A stretch of DNA of 64,000 bases, taken from assembly GCF_000716605.1 (NCBI RefSeq), contig NZ_JNXE01000030.1:62001-126000 (forward strand), read 5' to 3'. The DNA comes from Streptomyces sp. NRRL F-525. Its GTDB lineage: Bacteria; Actinomycetota; Actinomycetes; Streptomycetales; Streptomycetaceae. The notes beneath the pieces were generated by a model, which was given only the letters and a program-made list of their open reading frames with translations, did not search any database and had not been told where the DNA came from. The stretch's first letter is position 1. Each line of letters opens with the position of its first letter. The translations under genes and the position numbers were made by a program. Positions 32,040 to 40,154 of the stretch are shown one piece after another.

Positions 32040-33968
32040 CTAGTCCACTTCCGCCACCGCCTGCGCGAACTGCGCCTTGTACAGCCGCGCATACGCCCCG
32101 TCCGCCGCCAACAGATCCGCGTGCGCGCCCTGTTCGACGATCGAACCGTTCTCCATGACCAGGATCGTGTCCGCGTCCCGGATCGTGGAGAGCCGGTGCG
32201 CGATCACGAACGAGGTGCGGCCATGGGCGAGTTTGGCCATGGCCTTCTGGATCAACACCTCCGTACGGGTGTCAACCGACGACGTCGCCTCGTCCAGGAC
32301 CAGGATCGTCGGGTCGGACAGGAACGCCCGCGCGATGGTGATGAGCTGCTTCTCACCCGCGCTGACGCCCGTACCCTCGTCGTCGATCACCGTGTCGTAG
32401 CCGTCGGGCAGCGTACGGACGAACCGGTCGGCGTGCGCCGCCCGCGCCGCCTCCTCGATCTCGCCCCGGGTGACCTCGCGGGAGGCGCCGTAGGCGATGT
32501 TGTCCGCGATGGAACCGCCGAACAGCCACGTGTCCTGGAGCACCATGCCGATCCCGGACCGGAGTTCGTCCCGGGACATCCGCGCGATGTCGACGCCGTC
32601 CAGGGTGATACGCCCGCCGGAGACCTCGTAGAACCGCATGAGGAGGTTCACGAGAGTCGTCTTGCCCGCACCCGTCGGGCCGACGATCGCGACCGTGTGA
32701 CCCGGTTCCACCGTCAGCGAGAGGTCCTCGATGAGCGGCTTGTCGGGGTCGTAGCGGAAGGAGACGTGCTCCAGGGCGACCAGGCCGCGGAGTTCGGCGG
32801 GGCGTTCGGCCGGCATCGGGTCAGGCGCCTGCTCCTCCGCGTCGAGGAGTTCGAAGATCCGCTCCGCCGAGGCGACGCCCGACTGCACCAGGTTCGCCAT
32901 CGACGCCACCTGCGTCAGCGGCATCGAGAACTGGCGCGAGTACTGCACGAAGGCCTGTACGTCACCGATCGAGAGCGAGCCCGACGCGACCCGTAGGCCG
33001 CCGACTACCGCCACCAGCACGTAGTTGAGGTTCGACACGAACATCATCAGCGGCTGCATGACCCCGCTGTTGAACTGCGCCTTGAAGCCCGCCTCGTACA
33101 GCGCGTCGTTCTGCTCCGCGAACAGCTGCGCCGACTCGTCCTGGCGGCCGAACACCTTCACCAGGGTGTGCCCGGTGTACATCTCCTCGACGTGCGCGTT
33201 GAGCTTGCCCGTCGAGCGCCACTGCTGCACGAAGTGCGGCTGCGAGCGCTTGCCGATGCGCGTCGCGACGAGGAACGACAGCGGCACGGTCACCAGCGCG
33301 ACGAGCGCCAGCAGCCAGGACACCCAGAACATCATCGCGAGGACACCGATGATCGTGAGCAGCGAGTTGATCAGCTGGCCCATCGACTGTTGCAGCGTCT
33401 GGCCGATGTTGTCGATGTCGTTGGTCGCGCGGGAGAGGACCTCACCGCGCTGGCGCTTGTCGAAGTACGACAGCGGGAGGCGCGACATCTTCGTCTGCAC
33501 GCTCTCGCGCAGCCGGAACATGGTCCGGTTGACCGCCCGGTTGACCATCCGGGTCGCCACCGCCATCAGCAGCCCGGCCACCATGAACGTGCCCAGCGCG
33601 AGCAGCAGCACATGACCCACCGAGGTGAAGTCGATGCCCTTGCCCGGTGTGAAGTCCGTGCTCTTGAGCATGTCCGCGACCGAACCCTGGCCGCGATCGC
33701 GCATCGCCTGGAGGGCCTGCGCCTTGGTCGTCCCGGCGGGCATCTGCCGCCCGATGATGCCCGCGAAGACGAGGTCGGTGGCGTTGCCGAGGATCTTCGG
33801 CCCGACCACGTTCAGCCCGACGCTCACCACCACGCACATCAGCAGGATGCCGATGGTCAGCCGCTCCGGCCTGAACTGGCCGATCAGCCGCTTGCCGGAC
33901 ACCTTGAAGTCCATCGAACGGGCGTCGGGGCCCGTCCCGGCCATCATCCGCCCCATGGGCCCGGCCAT
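32040..33968 (-). CDS. ABC exporter subunit (TMD-NBD), canonical Walker B partner
   Basis: 642-residue half-transporter, six TM helices followed by the ATPase domain. Walker A is IVGPTGAGKTT, Walker B with catalytic Glu is TILVLDEATSSVD, and the H-loop is VIAHRLSTI. The signature loop is degenerate (GVSAGEKQLIT instead of LSGGQ). It starts at ATG 33968, overlapping the partner's stop by ATGA. With the upstream gene it forms a heterodimeric multidrug/lipid-type exporter with one consensus and one degenerate ATP site. A repeat-hairpin element lies just downstream. Confidence 0.94.
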   Translation of the reverse strand: MAGPMGRMMAGTGPDARSMDFKVSGKRLIGQFRPERLTIGILLMCVVVSVGLNVVGPKILGNATDLVFAGIIGRQMPAGTTKAQALQAMRDRGQGSVADMLKSTDFTPGKGIDFTSVGHVLLLALGTFMVAGLLMAVATRMVNRAVNRTMFRLRESVQTKMSRLPLSYFDKRQRGEVLSRATNDIDNIGQTLQQSMGQLINSLLTIIGVLAMMFWVSWLLALVALVTVPLSFLVATRIGKRSQPHFVQQWRSTGKLNAHVEEMYTGHTLVKVFGRQDESAQLFAEQNDALYEAGFKAQFNSGVMQPLMMFVSNLNYVLVAVVGGLRVASGSLSIGDVQAFVQYSRQFSMPLTQVASMANLVQSGVASAERIFELLDAEEQAPDPMPAERPAELRGLVALEHVSFRYDPDKPLIEDLSLTVEPGHTVAIVGPTGAGKTTLVNLLMRFYEVSGGRITLDGVDIARMSRDELRSGIGMVLQDTWLFGGSIADNIAYGASREVTRGEIEEAARAAHADRFVRTLPDGYDTVIDDEGTGVSAGEKQLITIARAFLSDPTILVLDEATSSVDTRTEVLIQKAMAKLAHGRTSFVIAHRLSTIRDADTILVMENGSIVEQGAHADLLAADGAYARLYKAQFAQAVAEVD

Positions 33969-35701
33969 CAGGCAGCCTCCGCTTCCGTGAGCTGGGAGAG
34001 AACGATCTCCCGGTACGTCTCGTTGTCCGCCATCAGTTCGTGATGGCGGCCCGTCCCCACGACCCGACCTTCGTCGAGTACGACGATCCGGTCCGCGTCC
34101 CTGATCGTCGCCACCCGCTGCGCCACGATCACCACGGTCGCCTCGGCGGTCTCCTGCGAGAGCGCCGCCCGCAGCGCCGCGTCGGTCGCGTAGTCGAGGG
34201 CGGAGAAGGAGTCGTCGAAGAGGTAGATCTCCGGCCGCTGCACCAGCGTCCGGGCGATCGCGAGCCGCTGCCGCTGACCGCCGGAGACGTTCGTGCCGCC
34301 CTGTGCGATGGGGGAGTCCAGCCCGTTCTCCAGCCCCTCGACGAAGCCCTTGGCCTGCGCCACCTCCAGCGCGTGCCACAGCTCCTCGTCGGTCGCGTCG
34401 GGATTGCCGTAGCGAAGGTTGGTCGCGACCGTGCCCGCGAAGAGGTACGGCTTCTGCGGGACCAGGCCGACCGTCTTGGCGAGCAGCACCGGGTCGATGG
34501 TCGACACGTCGACACCGTCGACGAGAACCTCGCCGTCGGTCGCGTCAACCAGGCGCGGGACCAGACTCAGAAGGGTGGACTTTCCGCTGCCGGTCGAGCC
34601 GATCACGGCCGTCGTCTCGCCCGGGCGGGCCACCAGGTCGATGGACTTCAGTACGGGTTCCTCGGCGCCCGGGTAGCAGAAGCCGACCCCGCGGACCTCG
34701 AGGTGCCCGTGCCGGCGCAGCTCGAAGACGGGAGCCACCGGCGGCACGACACTGCTCTCCGTGTCGAGGACCTCCTCGATGCGCTCGGCACAGACCTCCG
34801 CGCGCGGCACCATCATGAACATGAAGGTGGCCATCATCACGGACATCACGATCTGCATCAGATAGGCGAGGAACGCGGTCAGATCACCGATCTGCATCCC
34901 GCCGCTGGCGATCCGGTGCGCGCCGAACCACACGACGGCGATCGACGACAGGTTCACGGTCGTCATGACCACGGGGAACATCAGCGCGAGCAGGTTGCCG
35001 GTCTTCAGCTGCATCTCGGTGAGGTCGGAGTTGGCCTTACGGAACCGGTCCTTCTCGTACTCGTCCCGCACGAAGGCACGAATGACACGGTTGCCGGTGA
35101 TCTGCTCGCGCAGCACCCGGTTCACCGCGTCGAGGCGCACCTGCATCGACCGGAACAGCGGCCGCAGCCGCCGCACGATGATCGTCACGCAGATCGTCAG
35201 CGTCGGCACCACCGCGATCAGCACCCCGGACAGCGGCACGTCCAGACCGAGCGCCAGGATGATCCCGCCGACGCACATGATCGGCGCCGACACCAGCAGG
35301 GTGAACGTCATCAGGGCCAGCATCTGGACCTGCTGGACGTCGTTGGTCGTCCGGGTGATCAGCGAGGGCGCGCCGAACTGGCCGACCTCGCGGGCCGAGA
35401 ACGACTGCACCCGGTCGAAGATGGCACCCCGGATGTCCCGTCCGACGGCCGCCGCGGTGCGCGCGCCGTAGTAGACGGCACCCGTGTTGCACACGACCTG
35501 GACCAGCGAGATCCCGATCATCAGGGCGCCGAACGACAGGATGTAGCCGGTGTCCCCCTTCACCACACCGTTGTCGATGATGTGTGCGTTCAGGGTGGGC
35601 AGGTAGAGGGTGGCGCAGGTCTGCAGAAACTGCAGCAGCACCAGCAGGAGGATGGGTTTCCTGTAGGGCCTGAGATAGGTCCGCAGAAGTCGTATGAGCA
35701 C
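33968..35701 (-). CDS. ABC exporter subunit (TMD-NBD), degenerate catalytic residues
   Basis: 577-residue half-transporter starting at GTG 35701 (VLIRLLRTYLRPYRKPILLL). Walker A is VIGSTGSGKSTLL and the signature is a good NVSGGQRQRLAIAR. However, Walker B reads IYLFDDSFSALD (catalytic Glu replaced by Asp) and the H-loop is IVAQRVATI (His replaced by Gln). The ATP site formed by this Walker A/B with the partner's degenerate SAGEK signature should be non-hydrolytic, as in asymmetric exporters such as BmrCD and TM287/288. First gene of the two-gene operon. Confidence 0.94.
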   Translation of the reverse strand: MLIRLLRTYLRPYRKPILLLVLLQFLQTCATLYLPTLNAHIIDNGVVKGDTGYILSFGALMIGISLVQVVCNTGAVYYGARTAAAVGRDIRGAIFDRVQSFSAREVGQFGAPSLITRTTNDVQQVQMLALMTFTLLVSAPIMCVGGIILALGLDVPLSGVLIAVVPTLTICVTIIVRRLRPLFRSMQVRLDAVNRVLREQITGNRVIRAFVRDEYEKDRFRKANSDLTEMQLKTGNLLALMFPVVMTTVNLSSIAVVWFGAHRIASGGMQIGDLTAFLAYLMQIVMSVMMATFMFMMVPRAEVCAERIEEVLDTESSVVPPVAPVFELRRHGHLEVRGVGFCYPGAEEPVLKSIDLVARPGETTAVIGSTGSGKSTLLSLVPRLVDATDGEVLVDGVDVSTIDPVLLAKTVGLVPQKPYLFAGTVATNLRYGNPDATDEELWHALEVAQAKGFVEGLENGLDSPIAQGGTNVSGGQRQRLAIARTLVQRPEIYLFDDSFSALDYATDAALRAALSQETAEATVVIVAQRVATIRDADRIVVLDEGRVVGTGRHHELMADNETYREIVLSQLTEAEAA

Positions 35702-35864
35702 GCTGGGTCTCTCGGAGTCGGCGGGTGGAGGGCGGGCGGTGTGCCCCTCGCCCCTATCGTGGAACACTCCACCCGCGTTACCTCAACCGATTAAGCCAAC
35801 AGCAGTGCGCTACGGCCCCTTATGCACCCTTGAGTGCCTTATTCGGGCCGACGTTGGTGCGTAC

Positions 35865-37322
35865 CTACGAGCGGAACGCGCCCGGATGGGTCTGTTCCCG
35901 TACGGACACGTACTGCTGCCGCACGGCCTGTCCTACGGCCAGTTCGTCACCGGGCTCGAAGACCTGGGCGACCGGACCCTGCCAGGGCGGCGGGTTGCGC
36001 GGGTCGAGGGTGCCCTGCGAGACACCGAGCGCCCACGCGGCCTGCCGGGCGGCGCCGAGCGCGGCGTAGTCGGCGGGCTGCGGTACGACGATCTGGGTCC
36101 CGAAGAGCGCGGGCGCCGCGGCCTGCACGGCGGGCAGCTCGGCGGCCGACCCGAGCAGGAAGAGCCGTCGTACGGCCACACCGCGTCCGCGCAGCACGTC
36201 CAGCGCGTCGGCGAGCCCGCACAGCATGCCCTCGAAGGCGGCCCGCGCCAGATGCTCCGCCTTCATCGACTCCCGCCGCAGCCCGGCCAACGTCCCGGCG
36301 GTGTGCGGCAGATTGGGCGTCCGCTCACCCTCCAGATACGGCAGGAACACCAGCCCGTGCGCCCCGGGCGTCGACTTCATCGCCAGCTCGGACAGACTCT
36401 CCAGATCGGGCAGCCCGAGCAGCTCGGCGGCGCCCCGCAGGGTCCGTACGGCGTTGAGTGTGGTGACGACCGGCAGATGCATCCCGGTCGCGTCGGCGAG
36501 CGAGGTGATCATCCCGCTCTGGTCGACGAGCGCCTCGTGGTGCACGGCCATCACGGACCCGGAGGCCCCGAGCGACACGACCGCGTCCCCGAATCCGATC
36601 CCGAGCCCGAAGGCGGCGGCCATGGTCTCGCCGGTACCGGCGGAGATCAGCAGCCCCTCCGGGGTCGTACCGGCCGCGTCGGAGGGTCCGATCACCTCGG
36701 GGAGCATGGCCTGGTGGCCGAGGGCGAGTTCGACGAGATCGGGCCGGTAACCGCCGCTGGCGGCGGACCAATAACCCGTCCCGGAAGCCCCACCCCGGTC
36801 GGTCGTCCTCCGCACCGGCCGCCCGAGCAACTGCCACACGAGCCAGTCATGAGCCTGCAGCAGCGCGGCGGTACGCCGGGCGTTGTCGGGCTCGGTCCTG
36901 TTCAGCCAGCGGAGCTTGGTGACGGGCTGCGCGGCCTGCGGTACGGAACCCACCGCCTGCGCCCACGCCTCGCGCCCGCCGAGCGCGTCGATCAGATCGG
37001 CCGCCGCGACCTGCGCCCGCTTGTCACCGCCGACCATCGCGGGCCGCACGGTGTTGCCCTGCGAGTCCAGCGGCACGAGCGCGTTCTGCTGCGCGGACAC
37101 ACCGATGGCCTGCACGCCTTCGAGCAGCCCCCCGCCGGCCGCCTCGCCCAGCGACAACAGCCAGGCCTGTGGATCGACATCGGAGGGCCGCCCGCCGCCC
37201 TCGGTCTCGGATTCGACCGGATGCGGCGCATATCCCTGCCTGAGCACGGACCCCGTGTCCGTGTCGCAGACGACGATACGAGTGAAATCGGGCGAACTGT
37301 CCAACCCGGCGACTATCCCCAT
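35865..37322 (-). CDS. FGGY-family carbohydrate kinase (xylulokinase-like)
   Basis: 485 residues, actin-like ATPase fold. The N-terminal phosphate motif is GIVAGLDSSPDFTRIVVCDTDTG. The sugar-binding region GVSAQQNALVPLDSQGNTVRPAMVGGDKRA resembles xylulokinases, with the substrate-contact segment TDRGGASGTGYWS and the C-terminal adenosine motif VRRLFLLGSAAELPAVQ. It phosphorylates a ketose such as D-xylulose. No transport or isomerase gene lies beside it, so the substrate is uncertain. ATG 37322 gives the family start. Confidence 0.88.
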   Translation of the reverse strand: MGIVAGLDSSPDFTRIVVCDTDTGSVLRQGYAPHPVESETEGGGRPSDVDPQAWLLSLGEAAGGGLLEGVQAIGVSAQQNALVPLDSQGNTVRPAMVGGDKRAQVAAADLIDALGGREAWAQAVGSVPQAAQPVTKLRWLNRTEPDNARRTAALLQAHDWLVWQLLGRPVRRTTDRGGASGTGYWSAASGGYRPDLVELALGHQAMLPEVIGPSDAAGTTPEGLLISAGTGETMAAAFGLGIGFGDAVVSLGASGSVMAVHHEALVDQSGMITSLADATGMHLPVVTTLNAVRTLRGAAELLGLPDLESLSELAMKSTPGAHGLVFLPYLEGERTPNLPHTAGTLAGLRRESMKAEHLARAAFEGMLCGLADALDVLRGRGVAVRRLFLLGSAAELPAVQAAAPALFGTQIVVPQPADYAALGAARQAAWALGVSQGTLDPRNPPPWQGPVAQVFEPGDELAVGQAVRQQYVSVREQTHPGAFRS

Positions 37323-37405
37323 GGCGGAAATTCTGCCGCATCGCTCCGCCGGGTTTGGCCGTCGAGCCGCAGGGGTGCGTGCCGTGGGGCGGGTGCGGGT
37401 CCGTT

Positions 37406-37459
37406 GTGGCTGGTCGCACCGCGCGGCGGAGCCGCAAATGAACACAGCCCCGCGCCCCT
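37406..37459. repeat. Variant of the dispersed repeat with inserted GC hairpin
   Basis: GTGGCTGGTCGC, then a ~30-nt insert containing GCGGCGGAGCCGC, then CAGCCCCGCGCCCCT. The ends match the two halves of the repeat at 31690, with the centre replaced by the hairpin. A truncated copy of the same variant lies at 6173-6204. Confidence 0.7.
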
Positions 37460-37495
37460 CAGGGCGTGCACTCGCCCTACTGGAGACATGCGCCG

Positions 37496-37801
37496 TTACG
37501 TATTGCTCGTCCCCCAGTCGTCCCCGCTCGTGCCGTTGGTGTTGCGGTCGCGGAGCGAGCGGACCCGGTCCGCGACGGAGTCGGGCATGCGGTCGCCGAC
37601 CTTCTCGCTGACCGCGTGGTACGCCTTGCCCGCGTACTGGCGGCCCTGCTGCGCCGCCGTCTCGGCGGTGTTGCGGACGGCGGGGTTCTGCGCGACCTGA
37701 CGTGCCGACTTCTTCAGCTGCTCGTAGCGCTCGCGTCCGGCCCGCGTGCCCAGCACGTAACCCAGAGCCAGTCCGACGACGAACGTGAGCTTGTAGCGCA
37801 T
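37496..37801 (-). CDS. YtxH-domain small membrane protein
   Basis: 101 residues. An N-terminal helix with glycine zipper (MRYKLTFVVGLALGYVLGTRAGRERYEQLKKSA) is the YtxH signature, followed by an amphipathic helical tail (NTAETAAQQGRQYAGKAYHAVSEKVGDRM). Such proteins are general-stress or envelope-associated. ATG 37801 has AAGG 9 nt upstream; MAV at 37810 is an alternative. Confidence 0.85.
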   Translation of the reverse strand: MRYKLTFVVGLALGYVLGTRAGRERYEQLKKSARQVAQNPAVRNTAETAAQQGRQYAGKAYHAVSEKVGDRMPDSVADRVRSLRDRNTNGTSGDDWGTSNT

Positions 37802-37958
37802 GACGGCCATCCTTCCCTTGCGTAGATCTCCGGCGCGGCACCGGGGCCGGGGGAACCGATTGGCGGAGCACCCCCCTGCTTGCGCTAATGTATGTGTCGC
37901 AGCGAGCACACGCCCCCTGGCGAATACCCAGGGAGGTACGTTCGATGCAACGAGGCAT

Positions 37959-38031
37959 TCCCCTGTAGCTCAATTGGCAGAGCAGCCGGCTGTTAACCGG
38001 CAGGTTACTGGTTCGAGTCCAGTCGGGGGAG
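37959..38031 (+). tRNA. tRNA-Asn (GTT), copy 1
   Basis: 73 nt cloverleaf: acceptor TCCCCTG / CGGGGGA, D arm GCTCAATTGGCAGAGC, anticodon arm GCCGG-CTGTTAA-CCGGC with GTT, T arm ACTGG-TTCGAGT-CCAGT. CCA is not encoded. A near-identical copy follows 6 nt later. Confidence 0.97.
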
Positions 38032-38037
38032 CTTCGG

Positions 38038-38110
38038 TCTTCCGTAGCTCAATTGGCAGAGCAGCCGGCTGTTAACCGGCAGGTTACTGGTTCGAGTCCA
38101 GTCGGGAGAG
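38038..38110 (+). tRNA. tRNA-Asn (GTT), copy 2
   Basis: Identical to copy 1 from the D arm through the T arm but with acceptor TCTTCCG / CGGGAGA, which includes one T-G wobble pair. Same transcript as copy 1, ended by the hairpin at 38132. Confidence 0.95.
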
Positions 38111-38131
38111 CGCAGTGAGGAAGCAGTGATG

Positions 38132-38154
38132 AGGACCCCGTTGGGGTCCTTTTT
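38132..38154 (+). terminator. Intrinsic terminator after tRNA-Asn pair
   Basis: AGGACCCC-GTT-GGGGTCCT stem followed by TTTT, a classic terminator, 21 nt past the second tRNA. Confidence 0.92.
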
Positions 38155-38288
38155 CATGTCCCCCGGAACCGCTCGCGGCAGGCCGCAGTCCTCATGGTCG
38201 TGCGAAGTCGACCATCCGAAGCAGGAGATCGTATGAGCGGCTATGCTGCGGCAGACGGCGCGTACAAATGTGCGCGACGCGCCGTAAT

Positions 38289-38362
38289 GGGGCGGTAGCT
38301 CAGCCGGTTAGAGCAGCGGACTCATAATCCGTCGGCCGTGGGTTCGAGTCCCACCCGCCCCA
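38289..38362 (+). tRNA. tRNA with CAT anticodon (elongator Met or Ile2)
   Basis: 74 nt: acceptor GGGGCGG / CCGCCCC, D arm GCTCAGCCGGTTAGAGC, anticodon stem GCGGA-CTCATAA-TCCGT, T arm GTGGG-TTCGAGT-CCCAC, discriminator A. A CAT anticodon can be methionine, or isoleucine after lysidine modification; I cannot settle which. The 3' half is the attachment site of the element ending at 44622. Confidence 0.92.
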
Positions 38363-38369
38363 CCTTCGC
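38341..38369 (+). repeat. attL-type direct repeat at tRNA 3' end
   Basis: 29 bp starting GGTTCGAGTCCCACCCG and ending CACCTTCGC, covering the T-loop, acceptor strand and 7 bases beyond the tRNA. It recurs perfectly at 44594-44622. Confidence 0.88.
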
Positions 38370-38789
38370 TACGCGGGCAGAAACCTTCTGACCTGCGAGA
38401 ACGTGGTTTTCCTAGGGTGTGTGGCGTGCAGCGAACGCTGCGCGTGGTGCAGCGAATCCTGCTTCGTGTACGGGCAAGAAGATGCTTGCGTGGCTGTGAC
38501 CTGCGGGTTTTCCCTCGGTGTGGTGTGGGAGTGTCGTGGCGCGGTCCCACGGCTGGTGAGTGACTTGTCACCAACTGGGGCAGTCGCTGTGGTGCTGGAA
38601 CTTGGCGTCGGGCGAATGGCGCTCGGTGGATGCCTTGCGGGATCGTAGGTTCCTACCGTATCGAGAAGGTCCCGTACGGCGGGCCGGGGCTGGAGCCGAT
38701 CCTTACAGAGGGCCCGCACCCCGACGCACGGAGTCAGCGGCCGAAGGAAGAGTAGGTTCTTGTGCCTGTCCCCACACGGCTGGGGCACC
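38370..38789. other. Left-end noncoding region of the element
   Basis: About 420 bases between attL and the integrase remnant. It holds the dyad GCAGCGAACGCTGC at 38428-38441 and a degenerate neighbour (GTGCAGCGAATCCTGC, from 38446). Short reading frames here lack motifs. These repeats could be integrase arm sites or the operator of a lost regulator. Confidence 0.5.
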
Positions 38790-39519
38790 TGCATCCGGTG
38801 GCGGCCGCGCTCAATGACCCCACCCCGGCCCAAGCGCTTCCGGCCCCTCACGGCGGCTGAGGCCTGTCAGTTCCTCGACGCTGCCCGGGCCGACCGGCTC
38901 CACGCGTTGTACGAACTCGCCGTGCGCACCAGCCTCCGCAAAGGCGAACTCCTCGGCCTTCACTGGGAAGATCTCGACCTCAACAGCGGCACCGCCACCA
39001 TCCGCCACTCCCTCCAGCGCACCCGCACCAGCGGCCTCACCCACCTACCCACCAAGACCCGCGCGTCCGAACGCCGTATCGCCCTTCCCGCCGAGTGTCT
39101 CCACTCCCTCAAGGGGCACAACGAGCGACAGGACAAGGAGCGAGAGACCGCAGGGGCAACCTGGAGAGAGCGGCCTCGTCTTCACCACACCGACCGGACG
39201 GCCCCTCGACCCGGCCAACCTCACCCGCCGCTTCCGCACCTTCCTCGACCGAGCCGGGCTCCGACGCATCCGCTTCCACGACCTCCGCCACTCGACGGCG
39301 ACGCTACTCCTGGAACAGGGCGTCGACCTCGTCGTGATCAAGGAGCTGTTGGGTCACGCCCACATCGGCGTCATCGCCACCGTCTACGCCCACGTCCGGC
39401 TCCGCCTCCAACGCGACGCCATCGACCTTCTTGGTAACGCGCTCCGCAACCCCGCTGAGATCTCCGGCAAGCCCGACGACAGTGACGAACCACCCCTCCT
39501 CGGAGCCGCCGTCCGCTGA
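38790..39519 (+). pseudogene. Tyrosine integrase remnant (truncated and frameshifted)
   Basis: The C-terminal catalytic domain of a phage/ICE-type integrase. Frame 1 (from about 38817) reads PPRPKRFRPLTAAEACQFLDAARADRLHALYEL ... SLRKGELLGLHWEDLDL (catalytic Arg) and ends near ERETAGATWRE. The continuation GLVFTTPTGRPLDPANLTRRFRTFLDRAGLRRIRFHDLRHSTATLLLEQGVDLVVIKELLGHAHIGVIATVYAHV (HxxR, second His, Tyr) is in the +1 frame. A 2-nt loss in the GAGAGAG tract at 39163-39170 would explain it. The N-terminal arm-binding and SAM-like domains are absent. It is the expected enzyme for the tRNA-site integration. Confidence 0.88.
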
Positions 39520-39552
39520 CGTTGCCGTCAACTACTGCCGTCAACCACCCCA

Positions 39553-39585
39553 GAAGCCCCGCCAGGACATACCTGACGGGGCTTC
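39553..39585. terminator. Hairpin after integrase remnant
   Basis: GAAGCCCCG-C-CAGG-ACATA-CCTG-A-CGGGGCTTC followed by AACTTT: a long stem with one internal mismatch, able to end transcription from the integrase side and from the convergent immunity gene. Confidence 0.75.
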
Positions 39586-39635
39586 AACTTTGCTGTTGCT
39601 ATCCAGCGCGAGGGTTGCAGGATCAGGCAGTGAGG

Positions 39636-40142
39636 CTACACCTCACCCTCCAGCCAACGTTCGAATGGTGCGACCTCCGACAGCTCGGAATTGATCGCCT
39701 TCAGCCCTCCAGCAAAGTCCCGGGACAATTTTGAGAGCATCGCGACTAGCTCACTCTGCGCAATACTCTCGCGCTCCGGGTCTGGAACCCAATTGGTTCG
39801 CGAATCACAGTGAATCATCACGAGATCTCCGCTTGGGCGGAAGGTCAAAGTCCTCTCGATGCCTTGCGAGTAAAGATCCACCTCGACTTCGCGGCGTTCA
39901 CGCACACTCGCCAGAAGCGACGGGAGTTGCTCCATGAAGGCAGACAAGTCATACGCGACATCGAGCGGCCACTCATTATTCCCGAAGCCGCCAATGCGGA
40001 ATATTCCGCCTCCGGCATCGGAGAGGGCGCTACACGCCTCCATGACGAGAGTTTCATACTCTCCACCCGGCTCCATACTCGCTGAATCAGGAGTTGGAGC
40101 ACCTGACGGCACGGCCAGATTGAACGACACAGAGAAGCTCAT
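39636..40142 (-). CDS. Putative immunity protein for the HINT-linked toxin
   Basis: 168 residues, acidic, soluble, no signal peptide: EYETLVMEACSALSDAGGGIFRIGGFGNNEWPLDVAYDLSAFMEQLPSLLASVRERREVEVDLYSQGIERTLTF. ATG 40142 has TAGGAGG upstream and lies 12 nt after the toxin stop codon, on the same strand. This placement directly downstream of a toxin C-terminal module is that of polymorphic-toxin immunity genes. I do not recognise the family; the function is inferred from context. Confidence 0.65.
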   Translation of the reverse strand: MSFSVSFNLAVPSGAPTPDSASMEPGGEYETLVMEACSALSDAGGGIFRIGGFGNNEWPLDVAYDLSAFMEQLPSLLASVRERREVEVDLYSQGIERTLTFRPSGDLVMIHCDSRTNWVPDPERESIAQSELVAMLSKLSRDFAGGLKAINSELSEVAPFERWLEGEV

Positions 40143-40154
40143 CTCTCCAGCCTC

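Noticed and set aside
31673..32158. Repetitive 161-residue reading frame
   Set aside because: Created by a 45-bp (multiple of three) noncoding tandem array between inverted repeats; no start context or protein family.
34040..35794. 584-codon plus-strand frame over the ABC exporter
   Set aside because: His/Gln/Arg-rich antisense shadow; the minus strand has full ABC transporter motifs.
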